Of a DNA stretch of 64,000 nt, positions 49,502-59,287 are shown one piece after another. The number at the start of each line of letters is the position of its first letter. Position 1 is the stretch's first letter. Source of the stretch: Mannheimia sp. USDA-ARS-USMARC-1261 (lineage in GTDB: Bacteria > Pseudomonadota > Gammaproteobacteria > Enterobacterales > Pasteurellaceae); assembly GCF_000521605.1 (NCBI RefSeq), contig NZ_CP006942.1:1736001-1800000 (forward strand), given 5' to 3'. The notes under the pieces are model-generated. The model was not told the DNA's origin. It saw only the letters and a list, made by a program, of their open reading frames with translations, and did no database searches. The translations under genes were made by a program, and so were the position numbers.

Positions 49502-49526
49502 ATCCCCTGCCTAAAGGGGATTTTTT
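49499..49526 (-). terminator. Terminator after dxs
   Basis: AAAATCCCCT and AGGGGATTTT form a 10-bp stem. On the minus strand it follows the dxs stop by 6 bases and ends in TTTTTGAC. Confidence 0.8.
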
Positions 49527-49532
49527 ATATGA

Positions 49533-51389
49533 TTAAGAATAGAATTTTTGAATTTTTGCTTCAATTCCCTTCGCATCTAACTCAAGTTCGGCATAAGCTT
49601 CAGGTTGAGTAGATTGAGGCACGAAGAAATCAGGAATACCAAGCATTACAAGCGGTTTAATTTTGCCGATATTTTGCAAATATTCATTTACAAAACTCCC
49701 TGCTCCACCTTGAATAGCATTTTCTTCAAGGGTAACGAAAAGCTCGTGTGAATCCGCCATTTTTTGGAGTAAATCTTCATCAAGCGGCTTAACAAAACGC
49801 ATATCAACAAGCGTATAATCGTGTTTTTCTGCCACAATTTTGGCTTCATCTAATAATGCCCCGAAGTTTAAAATTGCGACTTTTTTGCCTTCACGAATTA
49901 CCCTCGCTTTACCCACTTCTAATGCTTGCATTGGTTGCAACGCTACACCTTTTGCATTTCCTCTAGGGTAACGAATAGCGGTTGGCGTATTCATTGTATA
50001 AGCGGTATAAAGCATTTGACGCATTTCGTTTTCATCGCTTGGTGCCATAATTGTCATATTTGGAATACAACGCATAAAGCTTAAATCAAATGCACCTTGA
50101 TGAGTTTGACCATCTGCTCCCACAATACCGGCTCGGTCAATGGCAAAAATGACAGGCAAGTTTTGAATTGCCACATCGTGAATAAGCTGATCGTAAGCTC
50201 GTTGTAAGAAACTCGAATAAATAGCAACAACAGGTTTATAACCTGCAATTGCTAAGCCTGCACCAAAGGTAACAGCGTGTTGTTCGGCAATTGCCACATC
50301 AAAATACTGTTCCGGAAAACGTTTGGAAAACTCCACCATCCCCGAACCTTCACGCATTGCTGGAGTAATGCCGATAATTTTCGAATCACGCTCTGCCATC
50401 TCACATAGCCAATCACCAAAAATATTGGAATAGGTTGGCGGAGCTTTTGATTTAGGCAACTCATTAATTGTTGGATCAAATTTAGGTACACCGTGATAGC
50501 CGATAGGATCATTTTCCGCAGGACTATAACCTTTCCCTTTCTTAGTGCGAACGTGTAAAAATTGCGGTCCTTTCAACTCACGCATATTGCTTAAAGTTTT
50601 CACTAATTCATCAATATTATGACCATCAATCGGACCAATGTAGTTAAAGCCTAATTCTTCAAATAGAGTACTTTCTGGCGAAAAAATAACGCCTTTCATA
50701 TGCTCTTCACTTTTCTTCATAAAGTTTTTGATGGTCGGCACTTTATCAAGAATTTTTTTGCTTCCATCACGCACAGAAGTGTAAAGCGAGCCAGAGAAGA
50801 TGCGAGCAAGATGATTATTTAATGCCCCCACATTTTCTGAAATCGACATTTCGTTATCGTTTAAAATCACTAACATATCAGTATGCAATGCACCTGCGTG
50901 ATTTAACGCTTCAAACGCCATACCTGCGGTAATTGCTCCATCACCAATCACACAAACGGTTTTACGTCCGGCATCTTCTTTTTCAGCTGCAACCGCAATA
51001 CCTAAGCCGGCACTAATGGAAGTAGAAGAATGCCCAACACTTAATACATCATAAGGGCTTTCTTCACGCCAAGGAAAGGGATGAATGCCATCTTTTTGGC
51101 GAATGGTGTGCATTTGCTCACGGCGACCTGTTAAGATTTTATGTGGGTAAGCCTGATGTCCTACGTCCCAAATCAGTTGATCAAATGGGGTTTGATAAAC
51201 ATAATGCAATGCAACCGTAAGCTCCACCACACCTAAACCGGAGGCTAAATGACCACTTGTTCGACTCACAGACTCCAGTAAATAGGCTCGCAATTCATCA
51301 ACCACCTCTTGCAGTTTATCTGTCGGGAGCAAACGCAAGTCTTCAGGAGAGTTGATTTCATTTAACAGAGGATACTTCTTTTCCATCAT
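49533..51389 (-). CDS. dxs: 1-deoxy-D-xylulose-5-phosphate synthase
   Basis: Dxs condenses pyruvate and glyceraldehyde 3-phosphate, the entry to the MEP isoprenoid pathway and to thiamine and pyridoxal precursors. It is 618 aa from the ATG at 51389, with GGGA upstream; the GTG start four codons earlier would place the ribosome site inside the gene. The thiamine diphosphate motif [18 protein letters not shown], the early [18 protein letters not shown] and the transketolase-type [16 protein letters not shown] are all present. It follows suhB after a 51-base gap; ispA is not adjacent. Confidence 0.96.
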   Translation of the reverse strand: MMEKKYPLLNEINSPEDLRLLPTDKLQEVVDELRAYLLESVSRTSGHLASGLGVVELTVALHYVYQTPFDQLIWDVGHQAYPHKILTGRREQMHTIRQKDGIHPFPWREESPYDVLSVGHSSTSISAGLGIAVAAEKEDAGRKTVCVIGDGAITAGMAFEALNHAGALHTDMLVILNDNEMSISENVGALNNHLARIFSGSLYTSVRDGSKKILDKVPTIKNFMKKSEEHMKGVIFSPESTLFEELGFNYIGPIDGHNIDELVKTLSNMRELKGPQFLHVRTKKGKGYSPAENDPIGYHGVPKFDPTINELPKSKAPPTYSNIFGDWLCEMAERDSKIIGITPAMREGSGMVEFSKRFPEQYFDVAIAEQHAVTFGAGLAIAGYKPVVAIYSSFLQRAYDQLIHDVAIQNLPVIFAIDRAGIVGADGQTHQGAFDLSFMRCIPNMTIMAPSDENEMRQMLYTAYTMNTPTAIRYPRGNAKGVALQPMQALEVGKARVIREGKKVAILNFGALLDEAKIVAEKHDYTLVDMRFVKPLDEDLLQKMADSHELFVTLEENAIQGGAGSFVNEYLQNIGKIKPLVMLGIPDFFVPQSTQPEAYAELELDAKGIEAKIQKFYS

Positions 51390-51440
51390 ATTTATTCCCA
51401 CAATTTATTCGCAAAATGAGCAAATGATATTGTTATAAAA

Positions 51441-52253
51441 TTAAGCTTTTAATTCTTCAGTTAAAGTTGGTTGAATACTGTTTAAAATTTCTTTTACGAC
51501 ACGACCATTACCAACCACTAAGTTGCCCGATTTTAAGTAATCTGTTCCGCCGACAAAGTTAGTTACAATCGCCCCTGCTTCACGAGCGATTAATTCACCT
51601 GCTGCACAATCCCACGGTTTTAAGCCGATTTCAAAGAAACCGTCCACACGACCGGCTGCAACATAAGCTAAATCTAATGCTGCCGAACCTGTACGACGAA
51701 AATCAGCCACACCATTATTCATTAATGCTTCAAGCATATTTAAGTGTGCTTCACGATGTCTTAACACTTTAAAAGGGAAACCTGTTGCTAATACAGTGCC
51801 TTTTAAATCACGGCGTTCTGCATCAATGCGTAAGCGGAACTCATTTAATTTTGCTCCTTCACCACGCACTGCAGTGAAAAGCTCATTACGGATAGGATCG
51901 TAAACCACTCCTACTGTTGTACGACCATTCTCACGAATGGCAATAGAAACAGAGAAATGCGGTAAGCGTTTTACGAAATTAGTTGTGCCATCTAATGGAT
52001 CAATTACCCATTGCACATTTTCATTGCTACCGTTTAATACGCCTGACTCTTCCGTTACGATAGAATGATCAGGGTAAGATTTACGGATCACATCAATAAT
52101 TGCCGCTTCAGCCGCTTTATCAATATCGGTTACATAATCATTTGTATTTTTTTGATAAACTTGAGTATCTTGAGGCGATTGCTCATAGCCTTTGGCAATA
52201 ATATTGCCTGCTTTTCGTGCAGCACGAATAGCAATGTTTAACATTGGGTTCAT
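51441..52253 (-). CDS. suhB: Inositol-1-monophosphatase family protein SuhB
   Basis: This is a 270-aa Mg-dependent phosphatase of the IMPase family. The metal-binding motifs are EESG (near 68), DPLDGTTNFVKRLPHFSVSI and KPWDCAAGELIAREAGA. In E. coli SuhB also joins the rRNA transcription antitermination complex; whether it does so here cannot be judged. It is upstream of dxs on the same strand and divergent from yfiF. Confidence 0.92.
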   Translation of the reverse strand: MNPMLNIAIRAARKAGNIIAKGYEQSPQDTQVYQKNTNDYVTDIDKAAEAAIIDVIRKSYPDHSIVTEESGVLNGSNENVQWVIDPLDGTTNFVKRLPHFSVSIAIRENGRTTVGVVYDPIRNELFTAVRGEGAKLNEFRLRIDAERRDLKGTVLATGFPFKVLRHREAHLNMLEALMNNGVADFRRTGSAALDLAYVAAGRVDGFFEIGLKPWDCAAGELIAREAGAIVTNFVGGTDYLKSGNLVVGNGRVVKEILNSIQPTLTEELKA

Positions 52254-52322
52254 ATTTCCACCAGATTTTAAAGAACATTAAGAAAGCACCGATTATAAAG
52301 AAAGTAGCCCGATAAAGAAACA

Positions 52323-52379
52323 ACAAGCGGTCTAATCTGTGAAATTTTTTGCAAAAAAATGGCTTTTTCTAACCGCTTA
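52323..52379. repeat. Inverted uptake-signal pair between suhB and yfiF
   Basis: ACAAGCGGT (52323-52331) faces a one-base variant, AACCGCTTA (52371-52379), with the usual TTTTTTGCAAAAAAA between. It lies in a divergent gap, so it is an uptake site and not a terminator. Confidence 0.65.
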
Positions 52380-52433
52380 TAAATTGTATTCGTTATAATA
52401 AGCTTAATTTTAGCCACAACTTAGGTATGAAAA

Positions 52434-53459
52434 ATGAAATTTAAAGAAAATAATGAGCCTCGTTTTAAAACTAGAGATGAAAAGAGAACGAGTGATCGTT
52501 CTTCCCGCTTTTCGGAAAAAGGCAAAGAGCGAAGCTTTGAACGCAAAAATGAGCGAAATGATAACCGTAAAGCCAATTTTCAACGTGAACGCTCTGAACC
52601 AATTTACCCAACCGAGGGCAGAAAAGCCAGCGGCGAAGGCAGCGTGCAAATTTGGGTAAAAGGCGGTAACTCATCAAAAGAGAAAAAAACAGGTCCGCTT
52701 TCGCCTCGAGCACCGGAAAAAATTAAGAAAAACCGCTTAGAGGAAATGAAAGTGTATGGCGAAAATGCGTGTATCACATTATTCCAACAACGTCCTGAAT
52801 CTATTGTGCGTTTATGGGCAACAGTTGAAGGTGCGAAGAAATTAGGCGATGTAATGAGCTATTTAGCCGAACATAAAAAGGCATATCACGTTATCGATTG
52901 TGAAGAAATGGAACGTGTAACCGGTACTGAACATCACGGCGAGATGTGCTTATTAGTGAAAAAATCGTCATCATTCGTGTTAGAGGGCTACTTACAAGTC
53001 CCGAAAAAGCAAGATTGTTTAGTATTGCTAGATGGCGTGAATAATGCACAAAATGTTGGCGGTATTATCCGTACCTGTGCATTTTATGGGGTGAAAGGGA
53101 TCATCACGGAAAATGTAGATAGCTTAAATTCAAGTGCCGCAGCTCGTGTAGCGGAAGGTGGATTAGAGTTTGTGCGTGCTTTAGAAACGAAGAATAAGCA
53201 AATTGCGTTAGTGCAGTTACGCCAAGCCGGCTACCAAATTGTACATCTAACCCGCCATAAGCAAGCTCCATCTTTAACTAAAACGAAATTGGCAGAGAAA
53301 GTGGTCTTTGTATTAAGTGAAATTCCGGCAAGCGAGATTGCTTATATGGAAGATACCACCGTACAGCTTTCATTTAACAATCCGTTAAATAGTGGTTTAA
53401 ATGTGGCAGTTAATACAGGTATTCTGCTTAACCAATGGTATCAAACCCATATTCTCTAG
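52434..53459 (+). CDS. yfiF: TrmH-family RNA 2'-O-methyltransferase YfiF
   Basis: This is a 341-aa SPOUT-class methyltransferase. A long, highly charged N-terminus (1-100, Arg/Lys/Glu rich) is followed by a substrate-binding domain and the knotted catalytic domain. That domain has LDGVNNAQNVGGIIRTCAFY, then VFVLSEIPASEI and LNSGLNVAVNTGILLNQW. The architecture is that of E. coli YfiF, whose RNA target is not established; RlmB lacks the charged N-terminus. nadK follows after 19 bases. Confidence 0.87.
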   Translation: MKFKENNEPRFKTRDEKRTSDRSSRFSEKGKERSFERKNERNDNRKANFQRERSEPIYPTEGRKASGEGSVQIWVKGGNSSKEKKTGPLSPRAPEKIKKNRLEEMKVYGENACITLFQQRPESIVRLWATVEGAKKLGDVMSYLAEHKKAYHVIDCEEMERVTGTEHHGEMCLLVKKSSSFVLEGYLQVPKKQDCLVLLDGVNNAQNVGGIIRTCAFYGVKGIITENVDSLNSSAAARVAEGGLEFVRALETKNKQIALVQLRQAGYQIVHLTRHKQAPSLTKTKLAEKVVFVLSEIPASEIAYMEDTTVQLSFNNPLNSGLNVAVNTGILLNQWYQTHIL

Positions 53460-53478
53460 TCGTTTATAGGAATAGAAA

Positions 53479-54363
53479 ATGAACCCACAAAAACCGTTTG
53501 AAGTTATTGCAATCGTTGGCACGCCTCGCCACGATAGTGCCTTTGAAACACATCTCGCAGTGTATAACTGGTTAAAAGATCGAGATTACACCATTTTAGT
53601 GGAAAAAGAGGTCGCTACCCAGTTACAGCTTGCCGAAAGTTATTGCCTAGATGAAATCGGGCAACGTGCCGAACTTGTAATTGTGATTGGTGGTGATGGC
53701 AATATGCTAGGCATTGCTCGTGCTTTAGCCAAATATCGTGTACCGCTTATCGGCATTAATCGTGGTAATTTAGGTTTTTTAACCGATATTGCCCCTCAAA
53801 CGGCTTTTGAGCAGCTTTATAGCTGCTTAGTGAAAAATGAATATGTCATTGAAGAGCGTTTCTTGCTTGAAGCCTATATTGAACGTAACGGCAAAATCAT
53901 TTCATTAAATAATGCCTTAAATGAAATTGTGGTTCACCCAACACAAGTCGCTCGAATTATTGAATTTGAAGTTTATATTGACGGCAAATTTGCCTTTTCG
54001 CAACGAGCAGATGGCTTAATTGTGGCAACCCCAACAGGCTCAACTGCTTACTCACTTTCTGCCGGCGGTCCAATTCTCACCCCGAATATGAATGCTATCG
54101 CACTTGTGCCAATGCACCCACACACGCTTTCATCACGTCCGTTAGTCATTGATGGCGACAGCCAAATTTCACTCCGCTTTGCAAAATATAATACCCCTGA
54201 TTTAGAAGTGATTTGTGATGGGCAGGAAAAGATGAGCTTTAGCCCTGAAGATCGTGTATTAGTTAGAAAAAGCCCTGATAAATTACAACTACTGCATTTA
54301 AAAGATTACAACTACTTTACTGTGCTAGGTTCAAAATTAGGCTGGGCGAGTAAGTTATTTTAA
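53479..54363 (+). CDS. nadK: NAD kinase
   Basis: NadK makes NADP+ from NAD+ and ATP. It is 294 aa. The signature [11 protein letters not shown] (catalytic Asp), [12 protein letters not shown], the NE/D-type segment [11 protein letters not shown] and [16 protein letters not shown] are complete. It lies 19 bases after yfiF and probably shares its transcript. A single uptake signal (ACAAGCGGTCA) follows the gene. Confidence 0.96.
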   Translation: MNPQKPFEVIAIVGTPRHDSAFETHLAVYNWLKDRDYTILVEKEVATQLQLAESYCLDEIGQRAELVIVIGGDGNMLGIARALAKYRVPLIGINRGNLGFLTDIAPQTAFEQLYSCLVKNEYVIEERFLLEAYIERNGKIISLNNALNEIVVHPTQVARIIEFEVYIDGKFAFSQRADGLIVATPTGSTAYSLSAGGPILTPNMNAIALVPMHPHTLSSRPLVIDGDSQISLRFAKYNTPDLEVICDGQEKMSFSPEDRVLVRKSPDKLQLLHLKDYNYFTVLGSKLGWASKLF

Positions 54364-54435
54364 AGTGTAAAATATCCCTGCCCGTTATAGATACTCATTT
54401 TTTACAAGCGGTCATTTTTTTCTGACATTTTGCAG

Positions 54436-54464
54436 GTTGAATATGAAAGTTATTCATATTCAAC
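54436..54464. promoter_or_regulatory. MetR-like operator upstream of mesX
   Basis: A 12-bp perfect dyad (GTTGAATATGAA at 54436-54447 and TTCATATTCAAC at 54453-54464) has at its centre TGAA-AGTTA-TTCA. This fits the MetR consensus TGAA-N5-TTCA. It lies 87 bases before the mesX start, a normal place for LysR-type activation of a methionine synthase gene. Confidence 0.6.
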
Positions 54465-54550
54465 TTCAAAACATATCATTTTTATTCAACAAAAATTTAT
54501 GGTTCAATAAGTCATCTCAACAACAATAAGAACTCAAAGGAGACGTTAAG

Positions 54551-55528
54551 ATGACTACAGATTTCAAATGCCAAGTTCACACCATTGAATTTGATGAAAA
54601 CTATGAACCAGCCAATAGCACTCGCTTAACCACCAATTTTGCCAATCTTGCACGTGGCGAAAACCGTAAGCAAAATTTGCAAAATACGATTACGATGATC
54701 AATAACCGTTTTAATGATTTAGCGAATTGGGATAACCCAAATGCGGATCGTTATTCTGTGAAATTAGACATTGTGTCCGTAGATATTGACGTAGAAGGTA
54801 AAGGCGAATTTTTCCCTGCTCTTGAATGGCTTAAAACCTATGTAATCGATCACAAAACAGGTAAGACCATTGATGGTATTGTAGGTAACAGCTTTTCATC
54901 TTATGTGCGTGATTATGACTTTAGTGTTCTATTACTTGATTACAACAAAGATAAACCAAGTTTCAGCGTACCGGAAGGCTATGGCGATTTACACGGCAAG
55001 CTCTATAAACACTTGGTAAACTCCCCTGAATATCAAGCAAAATTCCCAAAATCACCTGTGATTTGTTTAAGTGTGGCAACCACTCGCACTTATCACAAAA
55101 CCACTAATGTTCACCCAATTTTAGGGGTAGAATATGTGCAAAATGACTATTCATTAACCGATGAATACTTTGCCAAAATGGGCTTAAAAGTGCGTTACTT
55201 TATGCCACAAAAATCAGTTGCACCTTACGCGTTCTATTTTGATGAAAACACGGATCTACTGAACGATTATAGTAACTTGGAACTTATCAGTACCATTGCA
55301 ACAATGGAAGCTTTCCAAAGAATCTATCGCCCGGAAGTGTATAACGCAAACTCTGTAGCAGGACAGGTTTACAAAGCCAGTTTGACTTATGGCGATTACT
55401 CTACTACCCAAGTGGAATATGACCGTGAAGAGCGTACTCAGCTTGCGATCAAACAAGGCAAATACACCGAAGAACATTTTATTAAGCCATATCAAGCTAT
55501 TTTAGATGCTTGGTTAAGTGAAAAATAG
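54551..55528 (+). CDS. mesX: MesX-like DUF1852 protein, partner of MesD methionine synthase
   Basis: This is a 325-aa DUF1852 protein. DUF1852 genes sit beside short MetE-like genes. In the work that named the MesA-MesD families, this partner was called MesX and was needed for MesD activity. No cofactor motif is obvious to me; conserved-looking parts are GNSFSSYVRDYDFSVLLLDY and TTRTYHKTTNVHPILGVEYV. A strong AAAGGAG ribosome site is present, and mesD follows after 12 bases. A MetR-like site lies upstream. The assignment rests on recall of the family and on the pairing. Confidence 0.8.
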   Translation: MTTDFKCQVHTIEFDENYEPANSTRLTTNFANLARGENRKQNLQNTITMINNRFNDLANWDNPNADRYSVKLDIVSVDIDVEGKGEFFPALEWLKTYVIDHKTGKTIDGIVGNSFSSYVRDYDFSVLLLDYNKDKPSFSVPEGYGDLHGKLYKHLVNSPEYQAKFPKSPVICLSVATTRTYHKTTNVHPILGVEYVQNDYSLTDEYFAKMGLKVRYFMPQKSVAPYAFYFDENTDLLNDYSNLELISTIATMEAFQRIYRPEVYNANSVAGQVYKASLTYGDYSTTQVEYDREERTQLAIKQGKYTEEHFIKPYQAILDAWLSEK

Positions 55529-55540
55529 GAATAAAAAAAG

Positions 55541-56572
55541 ATGAGCAAAATCCTTCTCCCAACTTCTACCGCTGGCAGTTTACCCAAACCGGCTTGGCTT
55601 GCTGAGCCTGAAAAACTCTGGTCTGAATGGAAATTCAGTGGCAGTGAATTACTACAAGCAAAAAAAGATGCTCTTTTAGTTTCACTTGCTGAGCAAACGG
55701 CAGCTGGCATTGATATTGTGAGTGATGGTGAACAGACTCGCCAACATTTTGTAACAACCTTCATTGAGCATTTAGACGGCGTAGATTTTAACAAGCGTGA
55801 AACCGTCCGCATTCGTAACCGTTACGATGCCAGTGTGCCAACCGTGGTAGGAGCGGTTTCTCGCCCTAAATCCGTATTTGTTGAAGATGCAAAATTCCTT
55901 CGAGCCCATACTGACAAACCCATTAAATGGGCATTGCCGGGTCCAATGACGATGATCGACACCTTATACGATGCTCACTACAAAAGCCGTGAAAAGCTAG
56001 CGTGGGAATTTGCTAAAATTTTAAACGAAGAAGCGAAAGAGTTAGAAGCCGCAGGCGTAGATATTATTCAATTTGACGAACCTGCGTTTAACGTATTCTT
56101 TGATGAATTAAACGATTGGGGCGTTGCTGCTCTTGAACGAGCAATTGAAGGCTTAAAATGCGAAACTGCGGTGCATATCTGCTACGGCTACGGCATTAAA
56201 GCAAATACGGATTGGAAACAAACGCTCGGTTCAGAATGGCGACAATACGAAGAGAGCTTCCCGAAATTACAACAATCTAAAATTGATATTGTCTCTCTTG
56301 AATGCCAGAATTCCAAAGTACCAATGGATTTAATTGAACTTATTCGTGGTAAAAAGGTAATGGTGGGAGCTATTGATGTCGCAACCAATACAATTGAGAC
56401 ACCTGAGCAAGTAGCAGATACATTGCGTAAAGCATTGCAATTTGTCGATGCCGATAAGCTCTACCCTTGCACTAACTGTGGTATGGCTCCACTATCTCGT
56501 GAAGTCGCTCGTGGCAAACTCAATGCACTTAGTCAAGGTGCGGCGATAATTAGAGCAGAATTGGCGGGTTAG
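55541..56572 (+). CDS. mesD: MesD-type core methionine synthase (short MetE homologue)
   Basis: This 343-aa protein corresponds to the C-terminal catalytic half of MetE and lacks the N-terminal folate-binding half of the 750-aa enzyme. The zinc ligands are visible as H212 and C214 (VHICYGYG), probably E254 (SLECQ) and C313 (PCTNCGM). STAGSLPKP and DGEQTRQHF lie at the N-terminus. MesD enzymes are reported to make methionine from homocysteine with an unknown methyl donor and no folate or cobalamin, with MesX. The operon ends at an inverted uptake-signal pair. Confidence 0.83.
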   Translation: MSKILLPTSTAGSLPKPAWLAEPEKLWSEWKFSGSELLQAKKDALLVSLAEQTAAGIDIVSDGEQTRQHFVTTFIEHLDGVDFNKRETVRIRNRYDASVPTVVGAVSRPKSVFVEDAKFLRAHTDKPIKWALPGPMTMIDTLYDAHYKSREKLAWEFAKILNEEAKELEAAGVDIIQFDEPAFNVFFDELNDWGVAALERAIEGLKCETAVHICYGYGIKANTDWKQTLGSEWRQYEESFPKLQQSKIDIVSLECQNSKVPMDLIELIRGKKVMVGAIDVATNTIETPEQVADTLRKALQFVDADKLYPCTNCGMAPLSREVARGKLNALSQGAAIIRAELAG

Positions 56573-56593
56573 AAAAGCAAAACTTACTATCTT

Positions 56594-56640
56594 ACAAGCG
56601 GTCATTTTTGGTAAAAAATTTACAAAATATGACCGCTTGT
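56594..56640. terminator. Inverted uptake-signal pair after mesD
   Basis: ACAAGCGGTCAT (56594-56605) and ATGACCGCTTGT (56629-56640) form a perfect 12-bp dyad, with TTTTTGG and AAAATTTAC between. It probably ends the mesX-mesD transcript. Confidence 0.65.
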
Positions 56641-56727
56641 TGCTTTCTGCTTTTATAGGAGTATGATTATTTAAATTAATACTATCTATTAGATTAAAAA
56701 ATACGTAAAATATCGGCAAATCAACTT

Positions 56728-56743
56728 ACGCAAACGTTTACTT
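56728..56743 (+). promoter_or_regulatory. PurR box upstream of glyA
   Basis: ACGCAAACGTTTACTT matches the PurR consensus ACGCAAACGTTTTCNT with one mismatch, and its core CAAACGTTTA is nearly symmetric. It lies 22 bases before the glyA ATG, so it would repress glyA when purines are plentiful, as in E. coli. Confidence 0.8.
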
Positions 56744-56764
56744 AAGCTTTATAGGAGTCCAACA

Positions 56765-58027
56765 ATGTTAAAACGTGATATGAATATCGCAGATTATGAT
56801 GCTGTTTTATGGCAGGCTATCCAAGATGAAGATCGCCGCCAAGAAGAGCACATTGAGTTAATTGCCTCAGAAAACTACGCAAGTCCGCGTGTAATGCAAG
56901 CTCAAGGTTCACAATTAACCAATAAATATGCAGAGGGCTACCCTAATAAACGCTACTATGGCGGCTGTGAATATGTAGATATTATTGAGCAATTAGCGAT
57001 TGATCGTGCTAAAGAATTATTTGGTGCTGATTATGCTAACGTGCAGCCACACTCTGGCTCACAAGCAAATGCTGCGGTGTATATGGCGTTGTTAAATCCG
57101 GGTGATACCATTTTAGGTATGAGCTTAGCTCACGGCGGACATTTAACACACGGTGCTTCAGTTAGTTTTTCCGGCAAAATCTATAAAGCTGAGCAATATG
57201 GCATTACCGCAGAAGGCTTAATTGATTACGATGCATTGCGTAAGCAAGCTCAAGAAGTCAAGCCGAAAATGATTGTGGCTGGTTTCTCTGCTTATTCTCA
57301 AGTGATTGATTGGGCTAAAATGCGTGAAATTGCTGATGAAGTAGGAGCTTACTTATTTGTGGATATGGCACACGTTGCAGGTTTAATCGCAGCAGGTGTT
57401 TACCCAAATCCACTTCCACACGCACACGTTGTTACAACCACAACACATAAAACATTAGCCGGTCCTCGTGGTGGTTTAATTTTATCTGCTTGTGGCGATG
57501 AAGAAATCTATAAAAAACTACAATCTGCGGTATTCCCGGCAGGTCAAGGTGGTCCGTTAATGCACGTTATTGCAGCAAAAGCGGTTTGTTTTAAAGAAGC
57601 ATTAGAGCCTGAATTTAAAGCCTACCAACATCAAGTAGTGAAAAATGCGAAAGCGATGGTCGAAGTATTTAAACAACGTGGCTTTGACGTTGTTTCTAAC
57701 GGAACGGAAAACCACTTATTCCTAGTAAGTTTTGTAAAACAAGGCTTAACGGGTAAAGCAGCAGATGCGGCTTTGGGTGCAGCAAACATCACGGTAAATA
57801 AAAACTCAGTACCAAACGATCCACAAAAACCATTTGTAACATCAGGTATCCGTGTGGGAACACCATCTGTTACCCGTCGTGGTTTTAAAGAAGATGATGT
57901 AGCAACATTAGCCGGCTGGATGTGTGATGTGTTAGAAAGTATCGGTAAAGACAACCACGAACAAGTGATTGCAGAAACAAAAGCGAAAGTATTAGAAATC
58001 TGCAAACGTTTACCTGTTTATGCTTAG
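56765..58027 (+). CDS. glyA: Serine hydroxymethyltransferase
   Basis: GlyA converts serine and tetrahydrofolate to glycine and methylene-tetrahydrofolate, the main one-carbon source for purines, thymidylate and methionine. It is 420 aa. The PLP lysine is in [15 protein letters not shown], and [15 protein letters not shown] and [18 protein letters not shown] are typical. AGGAG lies 8 bases before the ATG. A PurR box controls it. The transcript probably ends at the hairpin inside the IS3 remnant downstream. Confidence 0.97.
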   Translation: MLKRDMNIADYDAVLWQAIQDEDRRQEEHIELIASENYASPRVMQAQGSQLTNKYAEGYPNKRYYGGCEYVDIIEQLAIDRAKELFGADYANVQPHSGSQANAAVYMALLNPGDTILGMSLAHGGHLTHGASVSFSGKIYKAEQYGITAEGLIDYDALRKQAQEVKPKMIVAGFSAYSQVIDWAKMREIADEVGAYLFVDMAHVAGLIAAGVYPNPLPHAHVVTTTTHKTLAGPRGGLILSACGDEEIYKKLQSAVFPAGQGGPLMHVIAAKAVCFKEALEPEFKAYQHQVVKNAKAMVEVFKQRGFDVVSNGTENHLFLVSFVKQGLTGKAADAALGAANITVNKNSVPNDPQKPFVTSGIRVGTPSVTRRGFKEDDVATLAGWMCDVLESIGKDNHEQVIAETKAKVLEICKRLPVYA

Positions 58028-58060
58028 TATGCTGTAATTTATCTTTAAAAAAGCAAATTA

Positions 58061-58241
58061 TGATCTGCACCTCAAAAGTTGGACTAAACAACCAACTGAT
58101 TAAGGTTCAGATTTTATCTTCAACATATTCACAAATATTATTTGTTCGTATTCAAATGAAATTAAAAGGACTAAGCCCTTAGAATATCGGGCTTAGTCCT
58201 TGAATTAAATCAATCTAACCATTATTGGGAACTGATTAAAT
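58061..58241. mobile_element. Internally deleted IS3-family (IS150-like) remnant
   Basis: The left end reads TGATCTGCACCTCAAAAGTT and the right end, on the other strand, a degraded version of the same repeat. Between them only about 140 bp remain. The end of the transposase can still be read at 58147-58182 (RIQMKLKGLSP, then a stop), matching the remnant at 2561-2632. It is therefore a deleted, decayed copy of the same IS group, lying between glyA and grxD. Confidence 0.65.
58166..58201. terminator. Hairpin in the IS3 remnant, likely terminator for glyA and grxD
   Basis: AAGGACTAAGCCC and GGGCTTAGTCCTT form a perfect 13-bp stem with a 10-base loop. It is the only strong hairpin between convergent glyA and grxD. 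The equivalent hairpin in the other remnant (2589-2625) is less perfect. Confidence 0.6.
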
Positions 58242-58262
58242 TAAGAGCCTTAACGATTGACT

Positions 58263-58595
58263 TTAAGAATTTGCTGCGTGCTTTTCTGCCGTTGCTTTTA
58301 ACAATTCTTGTAATTCACCTTTTTGGAACATTTCTAACACGATATCACAACCGCCGATTAACTCGCCTTCTACCCATAATTGTGGGAAAGTTGGCCAGTT
58401 TGCGAATTTTGGTAATTCAGCACGAATGTCTGGATTAGCTAAAATATCCACATAACCGAATGGCACTTGGCAGTTGATTACTGCTTCCACCGCACGAGCT
58501 GAGAAACCGCAAGATGGGAATTTTGGCGAACCTTTCATATAAAGTAGAATTGGATTTTCGCTAATTTGTTGTTTGATTTTGTCAATAGTTTCCAT
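58263..58595 (-). CDS. grxD: Monothiol glutaredoxin GrxD
   Basis: Grx4-type monothiol glutaredoxins bind and transfer [2Fe-2S] clusters. This one is 110 aa. The CGFS motif is in PKFPSCGFSARAVEA, and the following NWPTFPQLWVEGELIGGCDI holds the cis-proline and the glutathione-binding segment. It is a single gene, convergent with glyA. Confidence 0.96.
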   Translation of the reverse strand: METIDKIKQQISENPILLYMKGSPKFPSCGFSARAVEAVINCQVPFGYVDILANPDIRAELPKFANWPTFPQLWVEGELIGGCDIVLEMFQKGELQELLKATAEKHAANS

Positions 58596-58675
58596 TTTTT
58601 AACCTCAATAAAATAGAATTTTAAAATTAAAATAGTTGAGTAATTATATCAGAATTAAGCCTATACCGAAATAGT

Positions 58676-59281
58676 TTAAAAGGTAATATCACGTCGCCCG
58701 GCAAATGAATGGGAAAGCGTCGTACCATCTACCATTTCAAGCGAACCGCCAACAGGCACTCCGTGTGCAATTCTAGTTGCTTTTACGTTGTACATCTTAC
58801 ACATTTCGGCGATATAGTTTGCCGTCGCATCGCCCTCAATGGTTGGATTAGTGGCTAAAATCACTTCGTGGAATGATTCATTTTCCAAACGCTGTTGGAG
58901 TAAATCCAGCCCAATTTCACGTGGACCAATACCATCAATCGGCGACAAATGCCCCATTAACACAAAATAACGCCCTGAAAACTGCCCGGTTTGCTCAATA
59001 GCTTGAATATCTTCCGGCATTTCAACCACACAAAGCTGTCCGCTCATTTGACGGCGAGGATTTTTACAAATTGTGCATTCCTCTTCTTCGGTAAAGGTAC
59101 GGCAAGATTGGCAATGCCCGATATGACTCATTGCTTCGCTTAATGCCTTAGCCAATGCTACACCGCCTGAACGATTACGTTGCAACAGATGATATGCCAT
59201 TCGCTGTGCCGATTTTGGACCAACGCCTGGCAAAGCTCGTAAGGCTTCCATTAAATTTTCAAGTAAAGGACTGGTTTGCAT
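58676..59281 (-). CDS. recR: Recombination mediator RecR
   Basis: RecR works with RecF and RecO to load RecA on gapped DNA. It is 201 aa from the ATG at 59281 ([14 protein letters not shown]); the TTG two codons upstream is not preferred. A helix-hairpin-helix ([17 protein letters not shown]), a C4 zinc finger (CQSC, then CTICKNPRR) and a Toprim domain ([20 protein letters not shown] in part) are visible. It follows ybaB by 6 bases. recF is divergent on the other side of ybaB. Confidence 0.96.
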   Translation of the reverse strand: MQTSPLLENLMEALRALPGVGPKSAQRMAYHLLQRNRSGGVALAKALSEAMSHIGHCQSCRTFTEEEECTICKNPRRQMSGQLCVVEMPEDIQAIEQTGQFSGRYFVLMGHLSPIDGIGPREIGLDLLQQRLENESFHEVILATNPTIEGDATANYIAEMCKMYNVKATRIAHGVPVGGSLEMVDGTTLSHSFAGRRDITF

Positions 59282-59287
59282 ACTCAA

